Assembly: GCF_033096445.1 (NCBI RefSeq)
Contig: NZ_AP028155.1
Coordinates: 1,431,880-1,495,879 of the forward strand
Direction: 5' to 3'
Origin: Butyricimonas faecihominis
Lineage (GTDB): Bacteria > Bacteroidota > Bacteroidia > Bacteroidales > Marinifilaceae
Length of the DNA stretch: 64,000 nucleotides
A model generated the notes under the pieces. That model was not told the DNA's origin, made no database searches, and saw only the letters and a list, made by a program, of their open reading frames with translations. Of this stretch, positions 1-7,692 are shown piece by piece. Made by a program: the position numbers and the translations under genes. The first letter of the stretch is position 1; each line of letters opens with the position of its first letter.

Positions 1-129
1 TTGTTCTTTTCCTTCATGATCGTCTTCTATCCCCTGTTCGGAATTTTCAATATCATCATCTGGACGGGACTTAGTTTCATCTTCGCCGGCATCTCTTCAT
101 TTATATATGCCTTTGTAGGAAGAGGATAA
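1..129 (+). CDS. C-terminal end of a membrane protein, possibly HdeD/DUF308-like (partial)
   Basis: The frame is open from the window edge to a TAA at 127-129, giving 42 residues of the end of a protein. They are almost entirely hydrophobic and aromatic, with two predicted membrane segments separated by a short polar turn (around WTG) and a short GRG tail. The pattern of small residues resembles the last repeat of HdeD/DUF308 membrane proteins, but this is a weak resemblance from a short stretch. A G/C-rich hairpin follows at once and may end the transcript. The 5' end lies outside the window. Confidence 0.4.
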   Translation: MFFSFMIVFYPLFGIFNIIIWTGLSFIFAGISSFIYAFVGRG

Positions 130-133
130 CAAA

Positions 134-180
134 CTACCCCCTCTAACTCCCCCTTACACAGGGGGAGCTGGAGGGGGTAG
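134..180. terminator. G/C-rich hairpin between convergent genes
   Basis: Two arms of about 20 bases (CTACCCCCTCTAACTCCCCC and its near complement) face each other across a 7-base loop. The hairpin sits between the end of the membrane-protein gene and the end of ispE, so it can act as a terminator in either direction. The same G-rich arm (GGAGGGGGTAG) reappears next to the MITE-like element near 4575, so it may belong to a dispersed palindromic repeat family rather than being a purpose-built terminator. Confidence 0.55.
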
Positions 181-215
181 TCATTTTATATTTAACAGTA
201 AAGCTATAAACACAT

Positions 216-1031
216 TCACTCGCTTTGCCACACGAAATATTCCGGAAACGCCTTTTCTGCCTCCACGGGATGATGGAACAACCCGTAAACGGCTGATCCA
301 CTTCCGGTCATGGAAACATAAATCGCACCCAAATCCCGTAATTTATTCTTTATTTCTTCTATCTCCGGTACTTTAGGAACCACGGAATCCTCAAAATCAT
401 TCACGATCACTCCGGTCCATTGCTCTACCGGCAATTTTCCCAATTCTCGCAAATCAAAAGAGGCCGCACGAGGCGTTATTCCCCGGTATGCCTCGGGAGT
501 AGAAACTCCCCGATTCGGTTTCACGAGTACCATATGATAGTCCTTTAATGACAAATCTATCGTTTCCATCAACTCGCCTTTCCCAAAAGCAAACACGGGA
601 TGATTCAAAACGAAAAAAGGACAATCGCTTCCTACCCGGGCTGCATATCCCATTAATTGTTCCTCGTTCAACCCCAAGGAAAAAAGCTGATTCAACCCAA
701 CCAGCATAAAAGCCGCATCAGAGGAACCGCCACCCAGTCCGGCACCGTATGGTATGATCTTATGCAAATGCACATCTACCGAGGGTAAATCATACTCGGC
801 AGCCAGAATAGCGTATGCCTTGCTCACCAAGTTCTTTTCCGGCGGGCAATCTATCAAAATTCCCGTGGAAGTAAAAACACAACGCCCTTGCTCACCCTTC
901 ACCTCCGTGATTTCCAGTATATCCCGAAGATCAATCGGATAAAAAACAGTTTCCAAGTTATGAAATCCATCCGATCTCTTCTCCGTGACGAACAACCCTA
1001 TATTAATCTTTGCATTCGGAAATATTACCAT
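216..1031 (-). CDS. ispE: 4-diphosphocytidyl-2-C-methyl-D-erythritol kinase
   Basis: Cytosolic GHMP-family kinase of the MEP isoprenoid pathway; it phosphorylates the 2-hydroxyl of CDP-methylerythritol with ATP. The 271-residue length is normal. The N-terminus has the family signature with PNAKINIGL, where Lys8 and Asn10 are substrate-site positions. The glycine-rich ATP loop PYGAGLGGGSSDAA lies near residues 94-107, and the C-terminal GHMP motif MTGSGSAVYGLF is present near residue 245. The gene diverges from the PAP2 gene, with about 200 bp of intergenic DNA between starts, and looks like a single-gene unit. The ATG at 1031 fits the start of the conserved N-terminus. Confidence 0.93.
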   Translation of the reverse strand: MVIFPNAKINIGLFVTEKRSDGFHNLETVFYPIDLRDILEITEVKGEQGRCVFTSTGILIDCPPEKNLVSKAYAILAAEYDLPSVDVHLHKIIPYGAGLGGGSSDAAFMLVGLNQLFSLGLNEEQLMGYAARVGSDCPFFVLNHPVFAFGKGELMETIDLSLKDYHMVLVKPNRGVSTPEAYRGITPRAASFDLRELGKLPVEQWTGVIVNDFEDSVVPKVPEIEEIKNKLRDLGAIYVSMTGSGSAVYGLFHHPVEAEKAFPEYFVWQSE

Positions 1032-1136
1032 AAACTCATCAAAATTAAAAGACCCGGCATCCGCCGATCTACTATTTGTAATTCATTCATTTGCAAACAA
1101 TAAAACCATTCGAACAAATCCATATTGCCGAACAAT

Positions 1137-1167
1137 TTTGCAAATATACCGAAAAATGATATATTTG
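1137..1167 (+). promoter_or_regulatory. Bacteroidetes-type promoter for the PAP2 gene
   Basis: TTTG at 1137-1140 and TATATTTG at 1160-1167 are separated by 19 bp, matching the -33/-7 consensus of the Bacteroidetes primary sigma factor. Transcription would start near 1173 and give a leader of about 60 nt before the ATG at 1233. This also argues against the upstream in-frame ATG at 1125, which precedes the promoter. Confidence 0.7.
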
Positions 1168-1232
1168 CTCTCCAATCATCCCCTCAAATAGCGGCTGAAC
1201 ATTATTTATTTAAACTTATAGATTCAAATTTC

Positions 1233-1934
1233 ATGTTAGAATCACTACAAGCACTAGATCGTACGGTATTTCTTGCCTTAAACGGAATGCACACCCCTTA
1301 TTTGGATTCCTTCATGTACATATTCACGAGTAAACTCGTATGGATTCCTCTTTACGCGTCCATCCTGTACGTCTTGTATAAAAACATGAATATCCGCATG
1401 GTCATTTTCACTACTTTGATGTTCGCCTTGCTTATAGCATTGGCAGACCAAACATGTAGTTCCCTCCTGCGCCCTATATTCGAACGTCCTCGACCATCAC
1501 GCGACCCGGATATTGCAGACATGGTACATTTAGTCAATGGAAAGCGAGGCGGAAAATTCGGATTCCCCTCCTGCCATGCGGCTAACACGTTCGCATTAGC
1601 TTGTTTCATGATGTTACTGTTCAAGAACAGAGCCTTAACTACATTCTTTATGCTATGGGCGATTGTAACTTGTTATACGAGGGTGTACGTGGGAGTACAT
1701 TATCCCGGAGATCTACTTTTCGGAACAGTTGTCGGGTTTGCCGTGGGAGCCGTCACTTATGGAATATACCGTTTCTGTCTTCGGGTGGATAGCATTGCCA
1801 ACGGGCTAAAATTTCATCTAGATCGTAAACTCGTGAAACACCCATACCACATACAACACACGTCAATCATTATTTACACGGGATTACTCACGATTGCCGC
1901 TTTCGCCGTGTATAGTATCTGGTGGAGAATCTAA
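1233..1934 (+). CDS. PAP2-superfamily membrane phosphatase
   Basis: Integral membrane acid phosphatase of the type that dephosphorylates undecaprenyl pyrophosphate or lipid phosphates. All three catalytic signatures are visible: LLRPIFERPRP (C1), GFPSCHAANTF (C2) and TRVYVGVHYPGD (C3), separated by several hydrophobic helices; a further helix closes the C-terminus. The start at 1233 (MLESLQALDR) is preferred because the promoter lies at 1137-1167 and upstream codons do not look conserved; this gives 233 residues, usual for the family. Whether the substrate is C55-PP, phosphatidylglycerol phosphate or lipid A phosphate cannot be told from sequence. Confidence 0.85.
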   Translation: MLESLQALDRTVFLALNGMHTPYLDSFMYIFTSKLVWIPLYASILYVLYKNMNIRMVIFTTLMFALLIALADQTCSSLLRPIFERPRPSRDPDIADMVHLVNGKRGGKFGFPSCHAANTFALACFMMLLFKNRALTTFFMLWAIVTCYTRVYVGVHYPGDLLFGTVVGFAVGAVTYGIYRFCLRVDSIANGLKFHLDRKLVKHPYHIQHTSIIIYTGLLTIAAFAVYSIWWRI

Positions 1935-2045
1935 TAATTTTAGATTTATGATTTTAGATTCGGCAGCTCTAGCTACCGTAAGCAAAATGTCCCACAGGGG
2001 TCTGCAAACCTTATGAACCTTCAACTTTATAAACCTTATAAACTC

Positions 2046-2106
2046 AATAAATAGTATAATCGGGAGTGTCAAAAGTTCTTTGACACTCCCGATTATACTA
2101 TTTATT
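2046..2106. terminator. Long perfect hairpin overlapping a stop codon
   Basis: AATAAATAGTATAATCGGGA starts a left arm of about 27 bases that is repeated as the exact complement on the right, with a loop of about 6 bases. It lies between the convergent PAP2 and nitronate-monooxygenase genes. The right arm includes the TAG stop (2098-2100) and the last codons of the minus-strand gene. It probably works as a bidirectional terminator. Confidence 0.75.
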
Positions 2107-3177
2107 GATAGCACGATTAAACTCGTCCAATAAAGAACGGAAAGTCTCTTTCACTGAAACAATCTTCGTGGCCCGGAAAGCATTCGCCCCGGCAAAAGCG
2201 TAACCGTTATCCATATTTCCCTTGAAAGCGTTGTACAAAGCCGCAATGATACAATAAGGACTCTTGCTTATATCACACGTTTTGATACACTTGCACATAC
2301 ACGTTTTGGGCTGTTTCTGCCCTTCCTTCACCTTTTGGATAAATTTGCTGAATATCGCCCGTCCCGGCATTCCCACCGGACTTTTGATAATCTGTATATC
2401 CTCCTGTTTCGCCTCGATGTAAGTCTGTTTGAAAACATCGGACGCGTCACACTCTTCCGTGGTCACGAAACGAGTACCCATCTGTACCCCGGACGCTCCC
2501 ATATCCATAAAACGTTTAATATCTTCACCCGTGTAGATTCCTCCAGCCACGATCACCGGAATATCTTTCCCGTAATGCGTTTCGATATTCTTCACTTCAT
2601 CAATCACTTCCGGCAAAATATGTTCCAACGAAAAATGCTCGTCATTGATTTGTTCATCTTTGAACCCGAGGTGTCCCCCCGCTTTCGGTCCTTCCACGAC
2701 AAACGCATCCGGCAGGTAATTATATAAATTATGCCACTTCTCGGCAATAACTCTGGCCGCACGTGCAGAAGAAACGATCGGAACCAACTTGGTCACGCTA
2801 TCCTTTTGCAAGAAGCTTGGCAAATTCAACGGTAATCCCGCACCAGAGAAAATAATATCCGCCTTTTCAGCAATCGCCGTCTTCACCATATCCGCAAAAT
2901 TAGACATAGCCACCATAACATTCACGCCAATCACACCCTTCGTTTTCTCACGAGCTTTACGAAGTTCTTCCTTCAAACCCATGATACTAGCCTGAATATA
3001 ATCTTTAGATAAATTCCGATATAACAAACCTAATCCGGCACTGGAAATCACACCAACTCCTCCCTCATTTGCCACCGCGGACGCCAATCCGGAAAGTGAT
3101 ATACCAACGCCCATACCACCTTGTACAATGGGAACTGAAATAGAGAGATTCCCAATGTTTAATTTTTTCATCATCAT
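2098..3177 (-). CDS. Nitronate monooxygenase-like FMN enzyme (NMO/FabK family)
   Basis: Predicted FMN-dependent TIM-barrel enzyme of the 2-nitropropane dioxygenase/FabK superfamily. The N-terminus has the family opening IVQGGMGVGIS followed by ANEGGVGVISS; VVEGPKAGGHLG, IVAGGIYTG and GASGVQMGTRF line the flavin-phosphate and active-site loops. The C-terminal third holds a cysteine cluster (CMCKCIKTCD, then SPYC) that is typical of a bacteroidal/clostridial subgroup, and it ends with the YAFAGANAF motif. Length 359 matches the subgroup. True function (nitronate detoxification or enoyl reduction) is not settled by sequence. A TATCTTTG -7-like element reads toward it at 3200-3207 (minus strand). 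Confidence 0.8.
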   Translation of the reverse strand: MMMKKLNIGNLSISVPIVQGGMGVGISLSGLASAVANEGGVGVISSAGLGLLYRNLSKDYIQASIMGLKEELRKAREKTKGVIGVNVMVAMSNFADMVKTAIAEKADIIFSGAGLPLNLPSFLQKDSVTKLVPIVSSARAARVIAEKWHNLYNYLPDAFVVEGPKAGGHLGFKDEQINDEHFSLEHILPEVIDEVKNIETHYGKDIPVIVAGGIYTGEDIKRFMDMGASGVQMGTRFVTTEECDASDVFKQTYIEAKQEDIQIIKSPVGMPGRAIFSKFIQKVKEGQKQPKTCMCKCIKTCDISKSPYCIIAALYNAFKGNMDNGYAFAGANAFRATKIVSVKETFRSLLDEFNRAINK

Positions 3178-3370
3178 ATATAAAAGTATTTAAGACAATC
3201 AAAGATACGCTTTATTTTTAACATTCTCATTTTCAAACCAAAAATAAACACGTTAACAACATTATTTACATTATTCAACACGATTATTAACACTGGCATG
3301 TTTCTTGCATAAAACCTTAAAGTCATTTTATCGTAATAAAAGTATTCAAGACAGAAGAAAATCAATTGAT

Positions 3371-4360
3371 ATGAAACAATTTACACGTAATACTATAAAA
3401 ACGCTATGCCTAGGAATTATTCTGGGAACAAGCGTTCTATCCATGGCACAAACGACAGAAAAAGAAAATGAAAAATTAATCCCATTCGGGGACTTCAATA
3501 GCTGGATGGTTCGAATCATTGACGAATCATTTGTCATTGGTGGTAACACGAAAACCCTCTACGAGGTTGCCCCGGTGGACACGATTCGAGGAGACAAACC
3601 CTATATCAGTTCCACGGTTTCCCCGTGGAGAACTTCTAACGTCATGGCAAAAGTCAGTGGAGTCACGAAATGCAGTATCTCTGTTTTCCCGGAGAAAAGA
3701 GATGACGGCTACTGCGTGCGTGTCGAAACGCTCATGGAAAAGTGTAAAGTACTGGGCATCGTGAACATCACCGTGCTTGTACCGGGTACAATTTATCTGG
3801 GACAGATGCACGAACCGATCAAAGACACGAAGAACCCGCAAAGTAAACTGAACGCCGGAATTCCTTTCACAGAAACCCCGAACGCAGTTGTATTTGACTA
3901 CAAGATGGAGACCCCGGGAACAGATCACCGGATCAAAGCAACCGGTTTCAGCAAAATTGTTGACGTGGCGGGACGGGATTCCGCCGAAATATACGTGATC
4001 CTTCAAAAACGTTGGGAAGACAAGAATGGTAACGTGTATGCCAAACGGATCGGAACAGCCATAGAACGCCTTTCCGAAAACACTCCCGACTGGAAAAACG
4101 ACCACAGGCTGAATATTCTTTACGGGGACCCGGCAAATCAGGCCGGTAGTAAATCCTATATGCAATTAATCCCCAAAGAACAATCTCTATACTGTATCAA
4201 CAGTAAAGGTAAATCCGTACCCGTGGAAGAAGTAGGTTGGGGAGATACGGACGACAAACCCACCCATTTGTTCCTGCGTGTATCCTCTAGTTACGGGGAG
4301 GCTTACATTGGCACCGTGGGAAATAAACTTTGGGTAGATAACGTACGGTTAGCTTATTAA
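3371..4360 (+). CDS. Secreted PCMD-domain-like protein
   Basis: 329 residues starting at the ATG at 3371. The N-terminus is a Sec signal peptide (MKQFTRNTIKTLCLGIILG, cleavage likely after SMAQ); no lipobox is seen. The mature part starts with GDFNSWMVR and ends with LWVDNVRLAY, the edge pattern of PCMD (putative carbohydrate metabolism) beta-sandwich domains found in Bacteroidetes surface proteins. The in-frame upstream ATG at 3305 would put a charged stretch before the signal peptide, so it is rejected. It appears to be a single-gene unit, divergent from the nitronate-monooxygenase gene. The substrate is unknown. Confidence 0.6.
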   Translation: MKQFTRNTIKTLCLGIILGTSVLSMAQTTEKENEKLIPFGDFNSWMVRIIDESFVIGGNTKTLYEVAPVDTIRGDKPYISSTVSPWRTSNVMAKVSGVTKCSISVFPEKRDDGYCVRVETLMEKCKVLGIVNITVLVPGTIYLGQMHEPIKDTKNPQSKLNAGIPFTETPNAVVFDYKMETPGTDHRIKATGFSKIVDVAGRDSAEIYVILQKRWEDKNGNVYAKRIGTAIERLSENTPDWKNDHRLNILYGDPANQAGSKSYMQLIPKEQSLYCINSKGKSVPVEEVGWGDTDDKPTHLFLRVSSSYGEAYIGTVGNKLWVDNVRLAY

Positions 4361-4386
4361 AAGCGGTGACTATTTGGAAATTAACT

Positions 4387-4572
4387 GGGGTTGTCCTAAA
4401 AGTCATTTTTCCAACTCCCTCCCGGCTTCACTGTACTCCCTCTATAAACAGAGGGAGAGCTGAAATGCTCCCTGTCTTCGAGAAGATTCACCAGCTCCTC
4501 CTCTGTTTATAGAGGAGGTGGCACGAAGTGACGGAGGAGTTTTTGAAATAAAATGACTTTTAGGACAGCCCC
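4387..4572. mobile_element. MITE-like palindromic element (186 bp)
   Basis: The ends are terminal inverted repeats of about 22 bases: GGGGTTGTCCTAAAAGTCAT on the left and its near complement ending AGGACAGCCCC on the right, with one mismatch in the outer part. The interior is itself an imperfect palindrome with two hairpins around CTCCCTCTATAAACAGAGGG and its inverse. There is no coding capacity. The TIR sequence resembles ends of small transposase-encoding IS elements, so it is probably moved in trans. No obvious target-site duplication flanks it. Confidence 0.65.
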
Positions 4573-4690
4573 TTGGAGGGGGTAGGCCATCATAGTAAGG
4601 TAACTTCAGTCGAGTTCAATCCTAAATTTTCACAAATTCATGTAAATTATTATTACTAAATTTCAATCATACACGAATCATATTGCGAGC

Positions 4691-4740
4691 CGCTCCCATT
4701 CCGCTCCCATTCCGCTCCCATTCCTCCCCTATTCCCATCC
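4691..4740. repeat. Tandem CGCTCCCATTC repeats
   Basis: Three exact 11-bp copies of CGCTCCCATTC occupy 4691-4723, then the array decays to CTCCCCTATTCCCATCC. It is noncoding, pyrimidine-rich on this strand, and sits between the MITE-like element and lgt. Confidence 0.8.
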
Positions 4741-4899
4741 TATCACACTAATAAAAAATAGACATTTATTAGTATATAGAATGATTTGGCTACATTTATA
4801 ATAACAGCATGATCATATAATAATAGCCATATCTAATAACAACTCCCAATAAACATTTCTTTCACAGGAACAAAACACGATTTACACACGTTACATGAA

Positions 4900-5736
4900 T
4901 CACCGTGTCGTATTCTTTTTACACTTAAACCCGCAAATCAACAGGAATATACCCAATAAGATAAACGGAATACTCAACACCTGTCCCACGTCCAAAGTCA
5001 TTTGATCCTCGAAAGGGACTTGCCTTTCCTTGACAAATTCAATCAAAAAACGAGCCACGAAAACCCAGACAAGCGTATTCCCTAAAAGTACTCCCCTATA
5101 ACACTTCAACCCGATTCGTCGGTAAAGCAACAAATTTATCCCGAAAGTAAAGAAATAGGCCAAGGCCTCATAAATTTGAGCCGGATGACGGGGTACCGAA
5201 TCAATCTGTTCGAAAACAAAGGCCCATGGCACGTTGGTTTCGATTCCGATAATCTCGGAATTTGCTAAGTTTCCCAAACGAATACACCCCGCCGCTAAAG
5301 GTAAAACGAGAGCAATCGTGTCAAGTGTCCGTAACACGTTCTCACCTGTAATCCGGGAATAAATCACCATGGCAATCATCCACCCGACAAGCCCTCCATG
5401 ACTGGACATCCCCTGATAACCGGAAAAAATAACACTTCCATCCGACTTAACCTGTATCGGGAGCAAAATTTCCAATGGATGCGCAAAATAATACGCGTAC
5501 TCGTAAATCAGGCAATGCCCCAGACGCGCCCCTAGAAACAAGCCGGCAATACTCAGCATCACGAGTATCTGGAGATGCTCCCACGGTATCCCGTTTTCCC
5601 GGTAAACACATTTCAGTATCGACACGGACGCCACGGTCCCCGCAATCAACAGCAAACTGTAATACATGACAGGGATTCCTCCTACCCAAAACGCAACGGG
5701 ATTTATGTTCCATTCAATATAATTCATCAAGGACAA
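4900..5736 (-). CDS. lgt: Prolipoprotein diacylglyceryl transferase
   Basis: Inner-membrane enzyme that transfers diacylglycerol from phosphatidylglycerol to the lipobox cysteine of prolipoproteins, the first step of lipoprotein maturation. 278 residues with about seven hydrophobic segments. Conserved pieces: YQGMSSHGGLVGWM around the essential His, the signature IRLGNLANSEIIG, and RHPAQIYEAL near residue 188. The start could also be the ATG at 5727 (MNYIEW). It diverges from the ECF sigma gene with a very short spacer, so their promoters lie back to back. SusD and the second TlpA protein encoded downstream of the sigma gene carry lipoboxes and would be substrates. Confidence 0.92.
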   Translation of the reverse strand: MSLMNYIEWNINPVAFWVGGIPVMYYSLLLIAGTVASVSILKCVYRENGIPWEHLQILVMLSIAGLFLGARLGHCLIYEYAYYFAHPLEILLPIQVKSDGSVIFSGYQGMSSHGGLVGWMIAMVIYSRITGENVLRTLDTIALVLPLAAGCIRLGNLANSEIIGIETNVPWAFVFEQIDSVPRHPAQIYEALAYFFTFGINLLLYRRIGLKCYRGVLLGNTLVWVFVARFLIEFVKERQVPFEDQMTLDVGQVLSIPFILLGIFLLICGFKCKKNTTR

Positions 5737-5755
5737 AAATACATTTTAAAATATG

Positions 5756-5784
5756 TTGATCCAATCAAAAATATCCTATATTTG
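5756..5784 (+). promoter_or_regulatory. Promoter of the ECF sigma operon
   Basis: TATATTTG at 5777-5784 matches the Bacteroidetes -7 element; TTG at 5756-5758 is a partial -33 element 18 bp upstream. Transcription would begin near 5791, leaving a leader of only 10-16 nt before the ATGs at 5801 and 5807. Confidence 0.5.
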
Positions 5785-5800
5785 TAAATGTATAACGTGT

Positions 5801-6364
5801 ATGTGTATGAAAAAACATGACCAGCTCCTAGTAGAAGAATTAAAAAACGGAAAAGAGAAAACACTCAAAAGCTTTTACGAAGAGTATTTTGCCCTATTTG
5901 TTTCTTTCGCAAACAACTTGTTGCCTTCCGAAGAAGAATGTAAGGACGTGGTACATGATGTTTTTCTGAAATACTGGAATACCCGAAACGATTTCGATAA
6001 TTTAATAGCCATTAGAGCTTTTTTCTACAAATCAATCCGTAACACGTGTCTAAACCTAATCCGTCATCAACAAGTACAAAATAAATATCTCGCGGAGAAC
6101 CTTCAATACCTAGAAAGCGAGAGTTTCATACACGAAACGGTTGTAAAAGAAGAAATATTCCATGTCATTCATCAAGAAATCAGCCACCTCACGGAAATGG
6201 AGCAAAAAGTATTATTGCTCACGCTGGAGGAAAAATCAAACGAAGAAATCGCTCAAGAGCTGGGAATTGCCGTCTCTACCGTGAAGAGCCATAAGGCAAA
6301 AGGTTACGCAGTACTAAGGGAAAAACTACAATACTTAAAAATATTATTACTTTTACTTTCCTAA
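5801..6364 (+). CDS. ECF-type RNA polymerase sigma factor
   Basis: About 187 residues. Region 2 (FYEEYFALFVSFANNLLPSEEECKDVVHDVF with LKYW) binds the -10 element and core polymerase. Region 4 (LTEMEQKVLLLTLEEKSNEEIAQELGIAVSTVKSHKAKGYAVLR) is the -35-binding helix-turn-helix. The start is placed at 5801 or 5807 because the promoter lies immediately upstream; the longer frame starts before the -7 element. A FecR-family anti-sigma gene lies 97 bp downstream, followed by SusC and SusD genes, the usual arrangement in which substrate binding at the SusC receptor releases the sigma factor. Confidence 0.88.
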   Translation: MCMKKHDQLLVEELKNGKEKTLKSFYEEYFALFVSFANNLLPSEEECKDVVHDVFLKYWNTRNDFDNLIAIRAFFYKSIRNTCLNLIRHQQVQNKYLAENLQYLESESFIHETVVKEEIFHVIHQEISHLTEMEQKVLLLTLEEKSNEEIAQELGIAVSTVKSHKAKGYAVLREKLQYLKILLLLLS

Positions 6365-6461
6365 TTTTCAATAACATATCATTTTTCTTCAAAAAAAATC
6401 ACTTTTTGTCTCCATCCAAACCTTAACGAGCGTGTTTCTTATATGAAAATAGGAGATAAAA

Positions 6462-7604
6462 ATGAAGAGACAAATTGAAGAAACGATAAAACAGGCCCTT
6501 CGAATCGGGCTGTATCTCACGGGAAAGAACAAGAGTGAGGAGAATACAGAAAACTCGCTCCGGGAAGAAGACGAGAAAATCGTACGGGAAGTTTTATCCA
6601 AACAAAACATAGAAAACAAGCTGGAACAATATAATCGTTTAAATTCCAATATCGAAGAAAGTTGGAAACAATGGCAAGTAACCCGAAACCGTCATACACG
6701 AATCATTCGTTATCGGGAGATAGGCATAGCTGCCACGATAGCCCTATTGTTCGCCATCGGCTCTTACTGGTTCTATCCCGAAAATATCACCCTTGCCCCC
6801 GTTCACACGGCTCAAATTCAGGCTGGAAGTTTCAAAGCAACCTTGTACACCGGAGATAACAAGGTGATCGAACTCAAGGAAAATATGCAAGCCGTGTTAA
6901 CTCAGGATTCATCCGTTGTGGTAGCTCATAACGAATTAAAACATTCCGCAGTTACCGGAGCCCCGACAATAAACACTCTGGTGGTTCCCAAGGGTGGAGA
7001 ATTCTCTCTCGTACTGGCCGACGGTACGAAAATCTGGTTAAATGCTGATTCCCGTCTAAAATATCCAACTTCTTTCTCCGGTACCAACCGGGAGGTGGAA
7101 CTGGAAGGAGAGGCTTATTTTGAGGTACAACACGACGATCAAATACCCTTCTTCGTGAAAACATCCCAGTCAACTATCCGGGTATACGGAACAACCTTCA
7201 ACGTAAAAGCCTACCCGGATGACTCATTCCAAAAGACAACGCTCGAAACCGGTTCTATCGGTTTATTTGTTGATGACAAAGAATTCCGGTTAACCCCGAA
7301 CGAACAAGCAATATTAAACCCCTCGAAGGACGTGGAGATTGTAAAAGTAAATGCACGCCAACAAAGCGTGTGGCGTCACGGACGTTTTCTCTTTGCCAAC
7401 GAGAGACTGGAAGACATTATGGCTCAACTGGGACGTTGGTATGACGTGAATATTTTCTTTGTCGGAACCCGAGCAAGAGAATTACATTTTAGCGGGGAAA
7501 TTGACAGATATGAAAAGATTGACAAAGTATTACGCATGATTGAATTAACGACAAATATATCATTCTCGATCAACGGGAAAACAATCACGATCACACCGGA
7601 ATAA
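6462..7604 (+). CDS. FecR-family anti-sigma factor
   Basis: 380-residue single-pass inner-membrane regulator of the preceding ECF sigma factor. Cytoplasmic N-terminal region (about 1-85, charged) that would bind sigma, one membrane helix near residues 88-107 (IGIAATIALLFAIGSYWFY), then a periplasmic FecR domain (PKGGEFSLVLADGTKIWLN, LEGEAYFEV, VYGTTFNVKAY). The C-terminal DUF4974 domain (about 300-378, FANERLEDIMAQLGRWY) is the part thought to touch the STN domain of the cognate receptor. The gene is co-oriented with the SusC gene 88 bp downstream, and that receptor has an STN domain, consistent with trans-envelope signalling. Confidence 0.88.
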   Translation: MKRQIEETIKQALRIGLYLTGKNKSEENTENSLREEDEKIVREVLSKQNIENKLEQYNRLNSNIEESWKQWQVTRNRHTRIIRYREIGIAATIALLFAIGSYWFYPENITLAPVHTAQIQAGSFKATLYTGDNKVIELKENMQAVLTQDSSVVVAHNELKHSAVTGAPTINTLVVPKGGEFSLVLADGTKIWLNADSRLKYPTSFSGTNREVELEGEAYFEVQHDDQIPFFVKTSQSTIRVYGTTFNVKAYPDDSFQKTTLETGSIGLFVDDKEFRLTPNEQAILNPSKDVEIVKVNARQQSVWRHGRFLFANERLEDIMAQLGRWYDVNIFFVGTRARELHFSGEIDRYEKIDKVLRMIELTTNISFSINGKTITITPE

Positions 7605-7692
7605 AATTCTAAAACAATAAAATAGCCGGAGAAGACTTCGACCCCTACTCCGGCAAAACTCAAACGAAGTTGAATTACTAAATGACAAAGTT

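Larger units (their letters stand above)
4361..4899. other. 539-bp gene-free stretch with repeats
   Basis: No plausible gene is present. The left half carries a 186-bp MITE-like palindromic element (4387-4572), then a G-rich tail. The middle has three tandem copies of CGCTCCCATTC (4691-4723) with a degenerate continuation to about 4740. The right half is A/T-rich and contains no clear hairpin; it includes the downstream region of lgt, which converges from the right. Confidence 0.7.

Noticed and set aside
3527-4165. Antisense frame (212 codons) inside the PCMD-like gene
   Set aside because: No start signal and no family; the plus-strand protein has a signal peptide and a coherent domain ending.
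4691-4740. CRISPR array
   Set aside because: The 11-bp units are directly adjacent, without spacers, and no cas genes are present in the window.
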